Source: Plenodomus lindquistii (taxonomy: Eukaryota > Ascomycota > Dothideomycetes > Pleosporales > Leptosphaeriaceae). Taken from it: 64,000 nucleotides of DNA. Where the stretch lies: positions 124,001 to 188,000 of the forward strand of contig JANUWI010000019.1 of the NCBI GenBank assembly GCA_025504975.1, read 5' to 3'. Position 1 is the stretch's first letter; every line of letters begins with the position of its first letter. Shown piece by piece: positions 9,510 to 19,300 of this stretch. Position numbers and translations under genes: made by a program. Under the pieces are notes generated by a model. It saw nothing but the letters and a program-made list of their open reading frames with translations, was not told the DNA's origin and did no database searches.

Positions 9510-12500
9510 CTATATGGTCGTCAAATCACGCAAGTTGGAGGTTCCGAGGATCGGTTCCTGGCAACGTCCAATACAGAGGCAGGCTTCGCTGCCACAACAA
9601 GTGATTATCCGCTCCGAAATTCATACATTCTGGATTCAGGCACGACATGCCATATTACGAACGATCCCCAACGCATATATGACTATCGCGCACCCGGACC
9701 CTCAGACTATATATGGGCCGGTAACACACAAGTCTGGATCAGGGGGTACGGCTCCATCCGGCTGCCCCTCAGGCACGATCAGCGAACGACGATAATAACG
9801 CTCCATGACGTAGCCGTCTGTCCTGACTTCCTCTGTAATCTTGTATCCTTCCGATTACTCCGACAACAAGGAATATGGTGGGACACCAGAACCGATCCAA
9901 CAACGCTACGAGCGTCGGACAGCACAATCATTGGAAGCCTGCAGGAGCTGTACGGCCAATGGGTAATCGAGCACCACACATTGGCACCTGCGGCTTACCA
10001 CACACACAAAGCAACGTCGCGTACACCGAGACGAGCTCAGATAGCCCCAGCACTCGTATGGCACAAGAGACTTGGGCATCCCGGTCCAGCAACCGTGGAG
10101 CACCTCATGCAGCAAGCTGAGGGGGTGCGAGTGAAAGGCATTACTACAGTAGAGTGCAACTCCTGTGGACGAGCCAAGGCCCGGCGTCAAATCAGACGGG
10201 CCCCACGAAATACAGATTACGAAGGACCAGGAGAGAGACTGGCCATCGATTTCCATTCATACGAACACCAAAGCATCACCAAAGAAAGGAGCCAGATGCT
10301 CATCACCGACAGATACTCAGGAATGCAATGGGACTATTACTTCACCGACAACAGGACCGCAAAGTCCATCATCAAAGCATTCTCTATCTTCATTCTATTT
10401 CTCAAGAACCATTTCAACATCACCGTAAAGATCATCGAAGCGGACAACGAAATCACAACGGTCAAGCCAGAGGTACAGCGCTACCTTTCATCGCAAGGCA
10501 TTGTTATTGAGCCCTCGGCCCCGGATACACAAGCACAGAACGGAGGCGCCGAACGCTCAGGGGGTGTAAACAAGGAGAAAGCGCGCGCAATGCGACTCGA
10601 CGCCAATCTCTCATGGGAGCTCTGGCCGGAGATAACGCGAGCCGCCGTCTACCTATACAACCGAGCGCCTAACTACGCAAACAACTGGAAGACTCCATAC
10701 GAGATCTTCTTCACTCGCGTGGCCTTTAGCAACGGCATAGTCACGTCGATACGAAAACCAAACCTTGCTCACCTTAGAGCATACGGCTGCAAAGCGTTCG
10801 CCATGACCGACGACACGTATCGCGGAAAAGGACGCTTGCAACGCCTTGATCCAAAAGCCTGGGTAGGATACCTAGTAGGATATCGATCTACCAACATCTA
10901 CAGGATATGGATCCCATCCCTGGCCAAGGTCATTAGCACTAGGGACGTCACCTTTGACGAACAAACAACTTTTGATGGGAAGGTAGAAGACCTGATGGAC
11001 AACCTCATGCACAGCACACTAAGAGAAATCGCCACGCTTGTGAGGACCATGGAGCTCCCTTCACCAGCACACGAACCGGAAACTGAATCCTTCCACGAGG
11101 ACGATGCTCTTGAAGAGGCCTCAGAGCCACATCCTGAAGCAGATCCGCCGGGATACTACAACGGTAGGAAGATTAGGGATCATTACCCATCTCCACCGCC
11201 GACACCGCCACCAGCGGCTCTCCTTGCACAATTCATGGCAGGGACACACCCTGAGGAACAATCGGTGTCATCCCGTACAATCCCAGGGGCAGCAGCGTTT
11301 ACCGCAGGAACCCAAGCAGGCAACATAGGGACGACCGGAGGAGAAGCCATTGACAAAGCCCGATTGAGAAGGATGCTTGCCACCGGCTCGAGACCCCATC
11401 GCAGCCAGCTACCGCCTCCTCCCACGTACAAAAGCAAGCTTGAGGATCATCCACTAGGCGCCGAGTTTAAACAAGCTGAACTTGACCATCTTTTGAGCCA
11501 TGCTCAGATGGGTTCATGGACTGAAGTTCCAATCAGAACGGCTAAGTCAACGGGACAACAGATCCTTGACTGCATGTGGGTCTACACGTACAAGCTGGAT
11601 AAAGACCACAACCTCCTCAAATGCAAGGCGCGACTAGTGGTCCGAGGAGATCAACAGAGAAACATTACCTCTCAAGACACCTACGCAGCCACACTAGCTA
11701 GCCGCTCGTTCAGAATGTTGATGGCAATCGCAGCCCAGCACGAACTAGAGCTCAAGCAATTCGACGTTGCGAACGCGTTCGTACACGCAGCGATGGACCG
11801 AGTTGTCTACATGCGTATGCCGAAAGGCCATCAGAAGGCCGGCACGATCCTACAAGTCAACAAGGCATTATATGGCCTTAGGATCTCACCACTGCTCTGG
11901 CAGAAGGAGTTCACAGCAACCCTGCAGAGGCTCGGCTTTGAAGCTATACCACATGAGCCGTGCTGCCTTATTAAGGGCAGTATCATTATCTTCTTTTACG
12001 TTGATGATATCATCATGGCTTATCCAACAGGGCAGGATCAGCAGGCTACCGGAGTAACGGAGCAGCTGAAGAAGCAGTACACGATTACCGGAGGACACGA
12101 CTTACAATGGTTCCTCGGGATGGAGATAATCCGTGACCGAGCCTCGCGCCGGATCCAACTCTCCCAGGCCTCCTACTGCGACAAGATCAGTCGACTGATC
12201 GACGATCGAGGAGTAGCACACGACACTCCGATGGCAGCCATTGAGCTATTGCCAAGCGACGGACTAGCGAGCCACGCGGACGTCAACAAATATCAACGAA
12301 AGAGTGGATCACTTCTCTTCGCCGCAGTCACCACGCGACCAGACATCTCATTTGCTACGTCACGACTAGCAAGGCATCTTACCAATCCCAGCCATGAACA
12401 TCACAAAGCTGCAGACCGAGTCTTGATGTATCTTCAGGACACCAAATCAACCGTGTTGCAACTCGGGGGTGGCTCACGCCTTCAAGTCGCAAGCGACGCC

Positions 12501-13034
12501 TCCTTTGCTGACAACACACGAGATAGGAAAAGCTCACAGGGCTACGCAATTAAGCTATACAACGGGCTTATCGCCTGGAAAGCAAACAAGCAGGACACGG
12601 TAACCACGTCGACCACCGAAGCCGAACTCCTCGCTCTGTCCCAAGTCGCCAAGGAAGCTCTCTTTATCTCGAGGCTCCTTCAGGAGCTCCACGTCAAGAT
12701 TGAGCCAGGACCTATTATCATTGAATGCGACAATCAACAGACCATCCGACTACTCACCGCGGAGGTCTCAAAGCTCCAAACCAAGCTCCGACACGTTGAT
12801 ATCCACAACCACTGGCTACGGCAGGAAGTACAACAACAACGGATAAACGTACAGTACGTACAGTCATCAGAAATGATCGCAGACGGCCTCACAAAGGCCC
12901 TGCCGAAGGGATCCTGGGGAAGGTTCCTCCATCAACTCGGACTTATCAAAGCTGAGACGCTCTCAACGCCAACGAACGAGACTCCGATTGAGGAAATCCA
13001 ACAGCAACTAGACCACCTCTCAATAACTCCTTAG
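9510..13034 (+). CDS. pol: Copia Pol, expressed as Gag-Pol by UGA readthrough (PR-IN-RT-RH)
   Basis: This frame is the in-frame continuation of gag past the TGA at 9507. It has no ATG before 10107, which already lies inside the integrase zinc-binding region, so protease can only be made as a Gag-Pol fusion. Order: aspartic protease with DSGTT (9633-9647); HHCC zinc domain (HKRLGHP ... CNSCGRAK); integrase DDE core (LAIDFHS from about 10239, EADNE, NGGAERSG); a proline-rich linker; reverse transcriptase with catalytic YVDD (11997-12008); RNase H (ASDASFAD, STTEAEL, ECDNQQ, HVDIHNH). The fused frame 8319-13034 spans 1572 codons, including the internal UGA and the final stop. All catalytic residues are present, so the element may be autonomous. 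A chance nonsense mutation at 9507 is the alternative explanation. Confidence 0.92.
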   Translation, partial: LYGRQITQVGGSEDRFLATSNTEAGFAATTSDYPLRNSYILDSGTTCHITNDPQRIYDYRAPGPSDYIWAGNTQVWIRGYGSIRLPLRHDQRTTIITLHDVAVCPDFLCNLVSFRLLRQQGIWWDTRTDPTTLRASDSTIIGSLQELYGQWVIEHHTLAPAAYHTHKATSRTPRRAQIAPALVWHKRLGHPGPATVEHLMQQAEGVRVKGITTVECNSCGRAKARRQIRRAPRNTDYEGPGERLAIDFHSYEHQSITKERSQMLITDRYSGMQWDYYFTDNRTAKSIIKAFSIFILFLKNHFNITVKIIEADNEITTVKPEVQRYLSSQGIVIEPSAPDTQAQNGGAERSGGVNKEKARAMRLDANLSWELWPEITRAAVYLYNRAPNYANNWKTPYEIFFTRVAFSNGIVTSIRKPNLAHLRAYGCKAFAMTDDTYRGKGRLQRLDPKAWVGYLVGYRSTNIYRIWIPSLAKVISTRDVTFDEQTTFDGKVEDLMDNLMHSTLREIATLVRTMELPSPAHEPETESFHEDDALEEASEPHPEADPPGYYNGRKIRDHYPSPPPTPPPAALLAQFMAGTHPEEQSVSSRTIPGAAAFTAGTQAGNIGTTGGEAIDKARLRRMLATGSRPHRSQLPPPPTYKSKLEDHPLGAEFKQAELDHLLSHAQMGSWTEVPIRTAKSTGQQILDCMWVYTYKLDKDHNLLKCKARLVVRGDQQRNITSQDTYAATLASRSFRMLMAIAAQHELELKQFDVANAFVHAAMDRVVYMRMPKGHQKAGTILQVNKALYGLRISPLLWQKEFTATLQRLGFEAIPHEPCCLIKGSIIIFFYVDDIIMAYPTGQDQQATGVTEQLKKQYTITGGHDLQWFLGMEIIRDRASRRIQLSQASYCDKISRLIDDRGVAHDTPMAAIELLPSDGLASHADVNKYQRKSGSLLFAAVTTRPDISFATSRLARHLTNPSHEHHKAADRVLMYLQDTKSTVLQLGGGSRLQVASDASFADNTRDRKSSQGYAIKLYNGLIAWKANKQDTVTTSTTEAELLALSQVAKEALFISRLLQELHVKIEPGPIIIECDNQQTIRLLTAEVSKLQTKLRHVDIHNHWLRQEVQQQRINVQYVQSSEMIADGLTKALPKGSWGRFLHQLGLIKAETLSTPTNETPIEEIQQQLDHLSITP

Positions 13035-13068
13035 GAGAAAGGTTTCAGCCAGCAATAGCTTCCAGGCT

Positions 13069-13078
13069 GAAGGGGGTG
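13069..13078 (+). other. Polypurine tract of copia element
   Basis: GAAGGGGGTG lies immediately upstream of the 3' LTR, the usual place for the plus-strand primer. It is nearly all purine, with one T two bases from the LTR. Confidence 0.6.
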
Positions 13079-13265
13079 TGTCAGATTGACGGAGTTATTC
13101 TAGAGCCAGTAGATAAGCGGGGCACAGGGTGCGCTAGCGCACCCTGTAGCCGACGCGACAAAACTAGCCTCCTGAGCAACGCTCGGAGAAGACACAATCA
13201 ATGATCTCAACCCTCATCAAATTCATCAATATTCGTGCACTTTCAATAGTACCGTGCATCTGACA
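13079..13265 (+). repeat. 3' LTR of copia element
   Basis: Identical to 8077-8263 over all 187 bp, including the 24-bp palindrome (13124-13147). It is followed by the second ATAGT target duplication. Confidence 0.97.
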
Positions 13266-13270
13266 ATAGT

Positions 13271-13898
13271 ACTATATATTAAGTAGTTATTATAACTATA
13301 ATAAAACTAAATATAATTTTTATATATACTAAAAAGTTTAAAAAAAGTATAGCTATATTAGATATTAATAGTAATATTTATAATTATAATTAAAAGTATT
13401 AAATCTATAATACTAGAAAAAAACTATTACTTTTAGTAAATTCTTACTTTAAGTAGTATAATATTCTATATAGCTTTAAAAGTAGATTTTTTATTATAGA
13501 GGTAGATTGTTAGTACTACTCAACGCACAGATCTAAAATAGAGAAGCAAAGACTGTGTGTTAAGTCTCTAAAGAAGGCACTAGAACAACATGGATCTGCC
13601 GATGTGGCCCGTGCGCGAACACCATGGTGAGCGCGCGCGGGATCCCTTACAGCTCGGCCCTGGTACGCGCACCGGAGTTACCTCCGATCACTAGCTACTT
13701 ACTTCCAATTCCGACCTCCTTTTCCACCTTTCCGGGTGATCTACAAAACTATCCAGGTTTGTGTTCCCTGTGCCTCCATCAAACGCCAAAATTCACGCAT
13801 ACTCTACGCTAAGACGAACTTTCTTTTATTTCTCTTCTTCCTCAATTGGCGTTGTCTACCCCTCCTCGATCTTGTTCACGACCTTGCTACGGCTCAAA
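13271..13898. other. End of RIPped block and 5' region of the GT8 gene
   Basis: Bases 13,271 to about 13,507 are AT-rich and CpA-poor like the other degraded blocks. Composition then switches sharply to ordinary gene-rich DNA. The remaining ~390 bp should hold the promoter and leader of the glycosyltransferase gene. No further gene is seen. Confidence 0.7.
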
Positions 13899-14912
13899 AT
13901 GCTATTAAGGAGCAAGTTGGTGCTCTCGAAGTCATGGCCCATTTTGGGGATGGCAACTGCAGCGGTCTTCCTTGTATTCTTACTGCACCAGACAACCGTC
14001 TTCCGTAGTGAATGGGTTCACGAACTCAACAAAGTAGACACCAGTGACCAGCCCATACAAGACTCACCGCCAGAGCTTGCTATTGCAACCTTCCTCACTG
14101 GTCAGGCCATCGATGACACGTACTTCAACTCGACGAAACTACTCGCATACCAACTGCTCCACGACAAACCAACCAGGCTCACAAACCCCAACATAACATT
14201 CGTTGTCATGTGCGGAAAGAAGCTGTCAGAGGACAGGAAAGAGGCGCTCAAGAGGTTTGGTGCGACAGTCATCACTCTCGACGACGTTGAGCTTCCAAAG
14301 TGGATACATTCTGGGGAACCGCGTTGGTCGGAGCAGTTCACAAAGCTCCGAGCGTTTCAAAGAATCGAATACAAGCGGATGTTGTACATCGACGCAGACT
14401 ACCTGATTATGCACCCGATGGACGACATTTTCGAGGACCCTATCATTCAAATCACATCGCCCACGCTCATAGACCGCTCAGGCGAGATCAAGGAGGACGA
14501 GGGTCCGCTACCACCAAGATGGCTGTTTGCCGCCAGGTCAGAGAATGGTGGTATTGGAGGCTTTGGACACGATGTGCCTCCGCTTTCAACAAACTACGCG
14601 AATGCCGGGTTCTTCCTCATTGCGCCAGACGAAAGCATGTACAATCATCTGATGACGGTCATGAAGCACGAAGGCCGCTTCAGTACGACATTCATGGAAC
14701 AAGACATGCTCAATTACGTCTTCAGGCGTGAAGGTCCGATGCCGTGGCGAGAGCTGAACTGGAAGTGGAGCGCAAACTTTGTCAACGATAAAGACGTCGA
14801 GTTCGGTGTGCATAGTTTGCACGGCAAGTTCTGGTGGGAAGGTCCTGTCACAGTGCGTAGGAAGTGGTCCCAAACCATGGAGAAGATGATCGAGTTTGAA
14901 CGAAATTTATGA
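13899..14912 (+). CDS. GT8 (glycogenin-like) glycosyltransferase, type II membrane protein
   Basis: A 337-residue single-exon gene. The ATG at 13899 has a good context (CAAAATG) and puts a membrane anchor at residues about 12-30 (WPILGMATAAVFLVFLL); the frame further upstream is open but lacks an ATG. A nucleotide-diphospho-sugar transferase fold follows, with the metal-binding DAD motif in MLYIDADYLI (about 165-167) and the C-terminal HGKFWW typical of GT8 enzymes. I infer a Golgi-type lumenal glycosyltransferase; donor and acceptor sugars cannot be told. It is the first gene next to the RIPped transposon block. Confidence 0.85.
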   Translation: MLLRSKLVLSKSWPILGMATAAVFLVFLLHQTTVFRSEWVHELNKVDTSDQPIQDSPPELAIATFLTGQAIDDTYFNSTKLLAYQLLHDKPTRLTNPNITFVVMCGKKLSEDRKEALKRFGATVITLDDVELPKWIHSGEPRWSEQFTKLRAFQRIEYKRMLYIDADYLIMHPMDDIFEDPIIQITSPTLIDRSGEIKEDEGPLPPRWLFAARSENGGIGGFGHDVPPLSTNYANAGFFLIAPDESMYNHLMTVMKHEGRFSTTFMEQDMLNYVFRREGPMPWRELNWKWSANFVNDKDVEFGVHSLHGKFWWEGPVTVRRKWSQTMEKMIEFERNL

Positions 14913-17046
14913 TACCCCCGGCTGCAGGCGCATTTTTTGTCTTCTTTGTCGTCGCGAATAATATCATCCATTTGGCACTACTTCACAGCCCACGTAGAAA
15001 TCTGAGGTGCTTTCATGTACGTAATTGCGTACAATGCTGACCAAGAGATTCGTGTTCTCATCTCGCTGCCAATTTTTATGCAAGCCTTAGTGGAAACCTA
15101 GTGCGCGACGTTGCACAACGTTCTCTACATCCCTATTCTTGTGGAATGCTTGTAAAACCTCGTAGCAGGTGATGACTTACTCTATCTTCAGCTAAGAAGC
15201 TTTGTCTACGGCTCGTAGACACCTAGCATGTCTTCTGCTACGAAACTACATCTACGCGCTCAACTGGTCAGTAGAGTCGACTGTCACTCATGAATACGTA
15301 CGTTGGAGGTGACCGCTCAGCCGAGTGCCTGAGAAGAATCTCTGCCATATGCAACTGTTGTTTCAGCCTACACGACGTAATCTGTGGACCGAGCTGAAAG
15401 CGAGCGATCCAGCGTCGTGTCACTGATAGGTTGCAGCTATCACTGCTTACGTTTCGGTAGTCAGATCGTGCGGCTGCTTCGGTCGTACCCCATTTTCCGA
15501 TCTGCGCGGTCATTGACGGCGAGTTGGGGTGTGCAGGTCCTTACATGGAGAAACTTGAACGAACTGGCAGGAAGTGTACATCTCATCACAATCAATCGGG
15601 CCAGTAAACTGCGCGCATGTTGGCCTGCGATTATGCACGACGACCGACATTGCGCCGTGACAACGAGACATCCTCCCAGCGTCAACGCCGGCTGAACAGC
15701 TCCCTATGGTTTCGAAATGTATCATCACCCAGATTTCACACAGACAATGTGAACTCGCATCAATATATGCTCGCACTAAGATGTTGGATGAGTGATATCT
15801 GTAGCGGCTAAGCTATGTTAGTATGTGGCCATGCCTAGCACTACCGCACAGCAGCTAGGGCGGAAGGCAAAGACAAACCGGCCCCAGACAAGTAGCTAGT
15901 TCCTAAACCATGTACTACCGGCTCAGGTTCAACGCCTCTCGTCTTACTGCGTCTTCGCTCATCTCAATCATCACCATGATGCAAGGCATCTTAATCACCC
16001 CAATACCACAACAACCTAGCACGCCTTTCAGTCAGGCCGCCTCGCCCTAGCCCACTGCCCTTCCCTCTCAACTCCCCTCCGCCCTTCTTCTCGATGACTC
16101 CTTCCCTTTCTTCGCACCCACACCATCTCTTCGCCCCTTCGCTGAACTTTGACTTTTTCTTTGCTCACTACACGCTGTCGCTTCCACACTGCGTCACCGT
16201 GATACCAACGCTGACCCACGATTTGCGCTTGCTCCAGCGTTGGACCTCCAGGCTGACACTGAAGATCTCGGACCATGGTACTATGCGCTAAATCGGCGGC
16301 TGATGATTGAAGCAAAAAGCCACGGTTTGTGAACCAAGATGGGAGACGGACCCCGCGTGAGAACTCTGGCGAGTGGGAGGTGTAAGGCTGGGGGCACATG
16401 AGGCGAGTTGAAAGCGGCGTGGGTGGAGAAATGGTTTGGCTTTGGTGAGCAATGGTGGAACAACACTGATTGCAGAGTAGTAGTAGTAGTGGTGGTGGTG
16501 ACATGGTTGCTTTCGCTTTGTACCAGAGGCACACTGGGTTTTGCGACGTATTCGAGGCTGATAAATTGTACACTGCCTTAGAGACGTGGCATAATATACT
16601 GAAAGTGACTGTCGCGTGTTTGATGTATGCTATACTGGACGGCAGTTTGCTACTGTCCTTGTGAGTTCTGTGAGCGTCTTGATGATTGTGCCGATGTCTC
16701 AGAACCATGAAGAGACCATTGAGAATCAATCTAGCAGACAACATCACATACAAGCCGCGAAAACGGCCTTGGCAGGCTTTGCAAACGTTGATGGGAAAGG
16801 GTGAGCTAGATTGTACCCCATGTATAGCGAGATGGTGAGGTTAAAGACCATGTTCATACAAGGCATCCTGGTATTGCAGTGCATGCTATGAAAAATGCTC
16901 AAACAAGCTTCACATTCGCTACGCTACCCTAAATAGTCTCTTCAAAATGAACGAGTGTCTTTGGACATGAGACTGTTCGCAGAGACAGTATTCTTAGAAC
17001 CTTGACAGATCATTCGAGAAACGGGATATACAGACAATATGGGTAT
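14913..17046. other. Intergenic region, no convincing gene
   Basis: About 2.1 kb between the GT8 gene and the 3' end of the convergent aldehyde dehydrogenase gene. The longest frame (minus strand, 16028-16753) has biased composition and no recognisable domain, and is not called. Untranslated regions of the two neighbours must lie at the ends. Confidence 0.6.
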
Positions 17047-18666
17047 CTACAACTTGGCCCTGCGCTGCAAATACAGCTTCACGCCAACAGCTACTGCATT
17101 TTGTTAACATGGATGCGTCACTCACCATCGCACTGGCGATCACATACCGATAGCCGCAGCCAGACCGTTGATACCGAGTAACCTTAACAGCCATCCACTC
17201 CAGCCCAACTTTGTGCGGCCTTCGCGATCAAAGTTGGGTTTCATCTCGTTCATGCCGGCAAACTTCTTCTTCTTCTTGGCTGTGTAGGGGGGATAGCGGA
17301 CATCAAGGAGACTCTCGATCCATGCGGGCGTTGTGGTCACAGAGCGACGATGCGTGAAGACATCGAAAGAGGCTTTACCACGGTATGAGCCCTGGCCGGA
17401 GGAGCCTACTCCGCCAAAAGCGAGGGTGGGGATGGAGGCATGGAAGAAGCCGTCGTTGAGGGATGCGCCGCCCGAACGTGTCTGGTCCAGAATCTGAGCC
17501 ATTTCCTTCTTGTTGCCAAATGCATAGGTGCCGAGAGGAGTGTCGTGAACCTCGTTGGCCAATCTGATGGCTTCGTCTAGACTGTCGACGGGCAAAAGGG
17601 GGATCAAGGGGCCGAAGCTCTCATCGCTGACAAGGCTGTCGCTGATATTGTCCACTTGTACAACAGTAGGTTCGATGAAGAGATCAGCCTCGTCCATGGT
17701 GCCTCCCACGATGATTTTGCCGTTGCTGGAATCGAGCATCTTCTTCAGGCGGTGGAACTGCCTCTGGTTGACAATGCGGCCGAAGTCAGGGGAGTTGCGG
17801 ACGCCTTGTGGATAGAAGTCGGCCAGGGCATTCTTGATTTCCTGGACAAAGGCAGGCACCATTTGGCGGTCGATGAAGATGCAGTTCTGGCTGACACAGA
17901 CCTGCCCCGCATTCATCGTCTTGGCCCACAGCAGTCGCCTCGCGGCGAGCTTGGGGTCGGCGTGTTTGGTGATGATGGCAGGGTTTCGGCCGCCCAGCTC
18001 AAGCGTGAGCGGGGTGAGCGTCTCGGCCGCCTTTTTCGCAATAATCTTGGCTACATTCTCCGAACCCGTGTAAAAGATCTTGTCCCACTTCTGGTCGAGC
18101 AGCGCCGTCGTCTCTGGAATGGCGCCCTGGATGCACGTATAGCAGCTGGGGTCGAGCGACTCGCGCACAATCTTAGCCATGACAGAAGCAGCATAGGGCG
18201 AGCTTTCTGAAGGCTTAATAACAGCAGTGCATCCTGCAGCAATAGCGCCAATCAAGGGCCCAATAGTCAGCTGGATGGGAAAGTTGTAGGCGCCAATGAT
18301 GAGGGCAGCGCCCAGCGGGTCTTTGCGAATGCGCGGGCCCACGAACCGGTTGCTGAAGGGAATGTCCGTGGCCTTTTCGTCCTGGGCAAAGCGCGTCAGG
18401 TTGTTGGCCATCCACACGCAGTCGTTCATGCACCACGACGACTCGGTCAGGTACGTCTCAAACTCGGCCTTGCCCAGGTCGCGCTTGCACGCCTCGATGA
18501 CGAGAGCCTCGTTGTCTTTGAAGGCCCAGTACAGCTTGCGCAGCTGCGTGATGCGGAACGCGAGCGGGCGCGTCTTGTGCGCGAGGAAGCTGGCGCGGAC
18601 CGTGGCACATGTCGATGCAATCTCGTCCAGGGGAGTGTGCTCAAAGGGGGGGATTGTAGCGGCCAT
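17047..18666 (-). CDS. HFD1: Fatty aldehyde dehydrogenase (ALDH3/Hfd1 type), membrane-anchored, ends in AKL
   Basis: Two exons, 17148-18666 and 17047-17093, encode 521 residues. ALDH3-class features: cofactor-binding FYTGS (about 198-202), general base Glu in LELGG (about 223), catalytic Cys in NAGQVCVS (about 257), and a C-terminal PTLAFGGVGSSGQGSY region. It should oxidise fatty aldehydes to fatty acids. The intron 17094-17147 is 54 bp (GTATGT donor, GTTAAC-like branch site, GCAG end). Splicing replaces a premature IGM-stop with a hydrophobic segment (GLAAAIVAVGVKLYL) and a final RRAKL. AKL fits the peroxisomal PTS1 consensus and the hydrophobic stretch resembles the tail anchor of ALDH3A2-like enzymes. 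Start ATG 18666; the upstream open frame has no better match to the family. Confidence 0.88.
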
Positions 18667-18906
18667 TGCTCCAGTAGTTCGATTGCAGTGCCTCGATGGG
18701 TACAACAAGACAATGGGTGGGAAGAAGTCGTGGTAGTTCAGTGGCACTCGACTAGATAGCATACAGACCAAGGTCTATTACTAACCCCTGCATGCAGTAG
18801 TAGTTAATCGTCCCGTCTTACTAGGGGCATCGAGTGTGGCATCGATTGCACGTGTCACCCCACGGCCTGCTTGCCTCGGCTGCTCCTGACACTCCACACA
18901 GACTGT

Positions 18907-18931
18907 CCCGCCCCGCCCCGCCCCGCCCCGC
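18907..18931 (-). promoter_or_regulatory. (CCCGC)5 tract, potential G-quadruplex in ALDH promoter
   Basis: Five CCCGC units. On the minus strand, the sense strand of the aldehyde dehydrogenase gene, this reads as runs of three to four G separated by single C, a canonical quadruplex pattern, about 240 bp upstream of the ATG. A regulatory role is inference only. Confidence 0.4.
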
Positions 18932-18997
18932 ACCCTGAACCCTTCTCGGCCGTAGCGGCTACCCATTGCCCAACCGCACTCTCCTGGTGACTAATCA

Positions 18998-19060
18998 TAC
19001 CAAGGAGTTCGTATGCTGTTAACTCAGGGGGGGGACACAATAAATACGAGCTTCTTCGTA
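18998..19060. mobile_element. MITE family A, copy 3 (internally deleted, 63 bp)
   Basis: A TA-flanked inverted repeat whose right arm, read inverted, begins TACGAAGAAGCTCGTATTTA, matching the ends of the elements at 42825 and 46098. The left arm is diverged (TACCAAGGAGTTCGTATG). Only about 17 bp separate the arms, so this looks like an internally deleted or terminal-only copy. Confidence 0.65.
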
Positions 19061-19300
19061 CTGCGGCGGTCAACCAACATCGACCAAGCTGCTGACTGGA
19101 CCTATTTTACACGTATTCTTGACATACAAACAACAAGGAAAATTATACACGCAGACAGATGGGTATCGCGAAACACTTCCAGGCTCATAAACAAAACATG
19201 CAGAAATGCCTTGAGACCTTGCCAAAAGCATCAAGATTTAACCGTTAGGTAATGACAAAAACAACATGAGAAAAGAAAAATAAGGATTGGTATCAAGAAA

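Larger units (their letters stand above)
8077..13265 (+). mobile_element. Intact Ty1/copia LTR retrotransposon
   Basis: A 5189-bp element with LTRs at 8077-8263 and 13079-13265 that are identical over 187 bp, begin TG and end CA. It is flanked by a perfect 5-bp target duplication ATAGT (8072-8076 and 13266-13270). Internal order is primer-binding site, gag, protease, integrase, reverse transcriptase, RNase H and polypurine tract, i.e. copia order with integrase before reverse transcriptase. Identical LTRs and the lack of RIP mutations inside RIPped surroundings indicate a very recent insertion. Gag and Pol share one frame with a single UGA between them. Confidence 0.97.
18667..19300. other. 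Intergenic region upstream of aldehyde dehydrogenase
   Basis: 634 bp between the start of the aldehyde dehydrogenase gene and the 3' end of the transcription factor gene, both on the minus strand. It holds a G-quadruplex-prone (CCCGC)5 tract at 18907-18931 and a 63-bp MITE at 18998-19060. No coding frame stands out. Confidence 0.6.

Noticed and set aside
9500..9990. Programmed frameshift between gag and pol
   Set aside because: gag and pol are in the same frame with an open reading between 9510 and 9981, so no shift is needed; only the TGA separates them.
16028..16753. 241-codon minus-strand frame between GT8 and aldehyde dehydrogenase genes
   Set aside because: Biased, non-globular composition, no domain, no splice-supported partner exon; not convincing as a gene.
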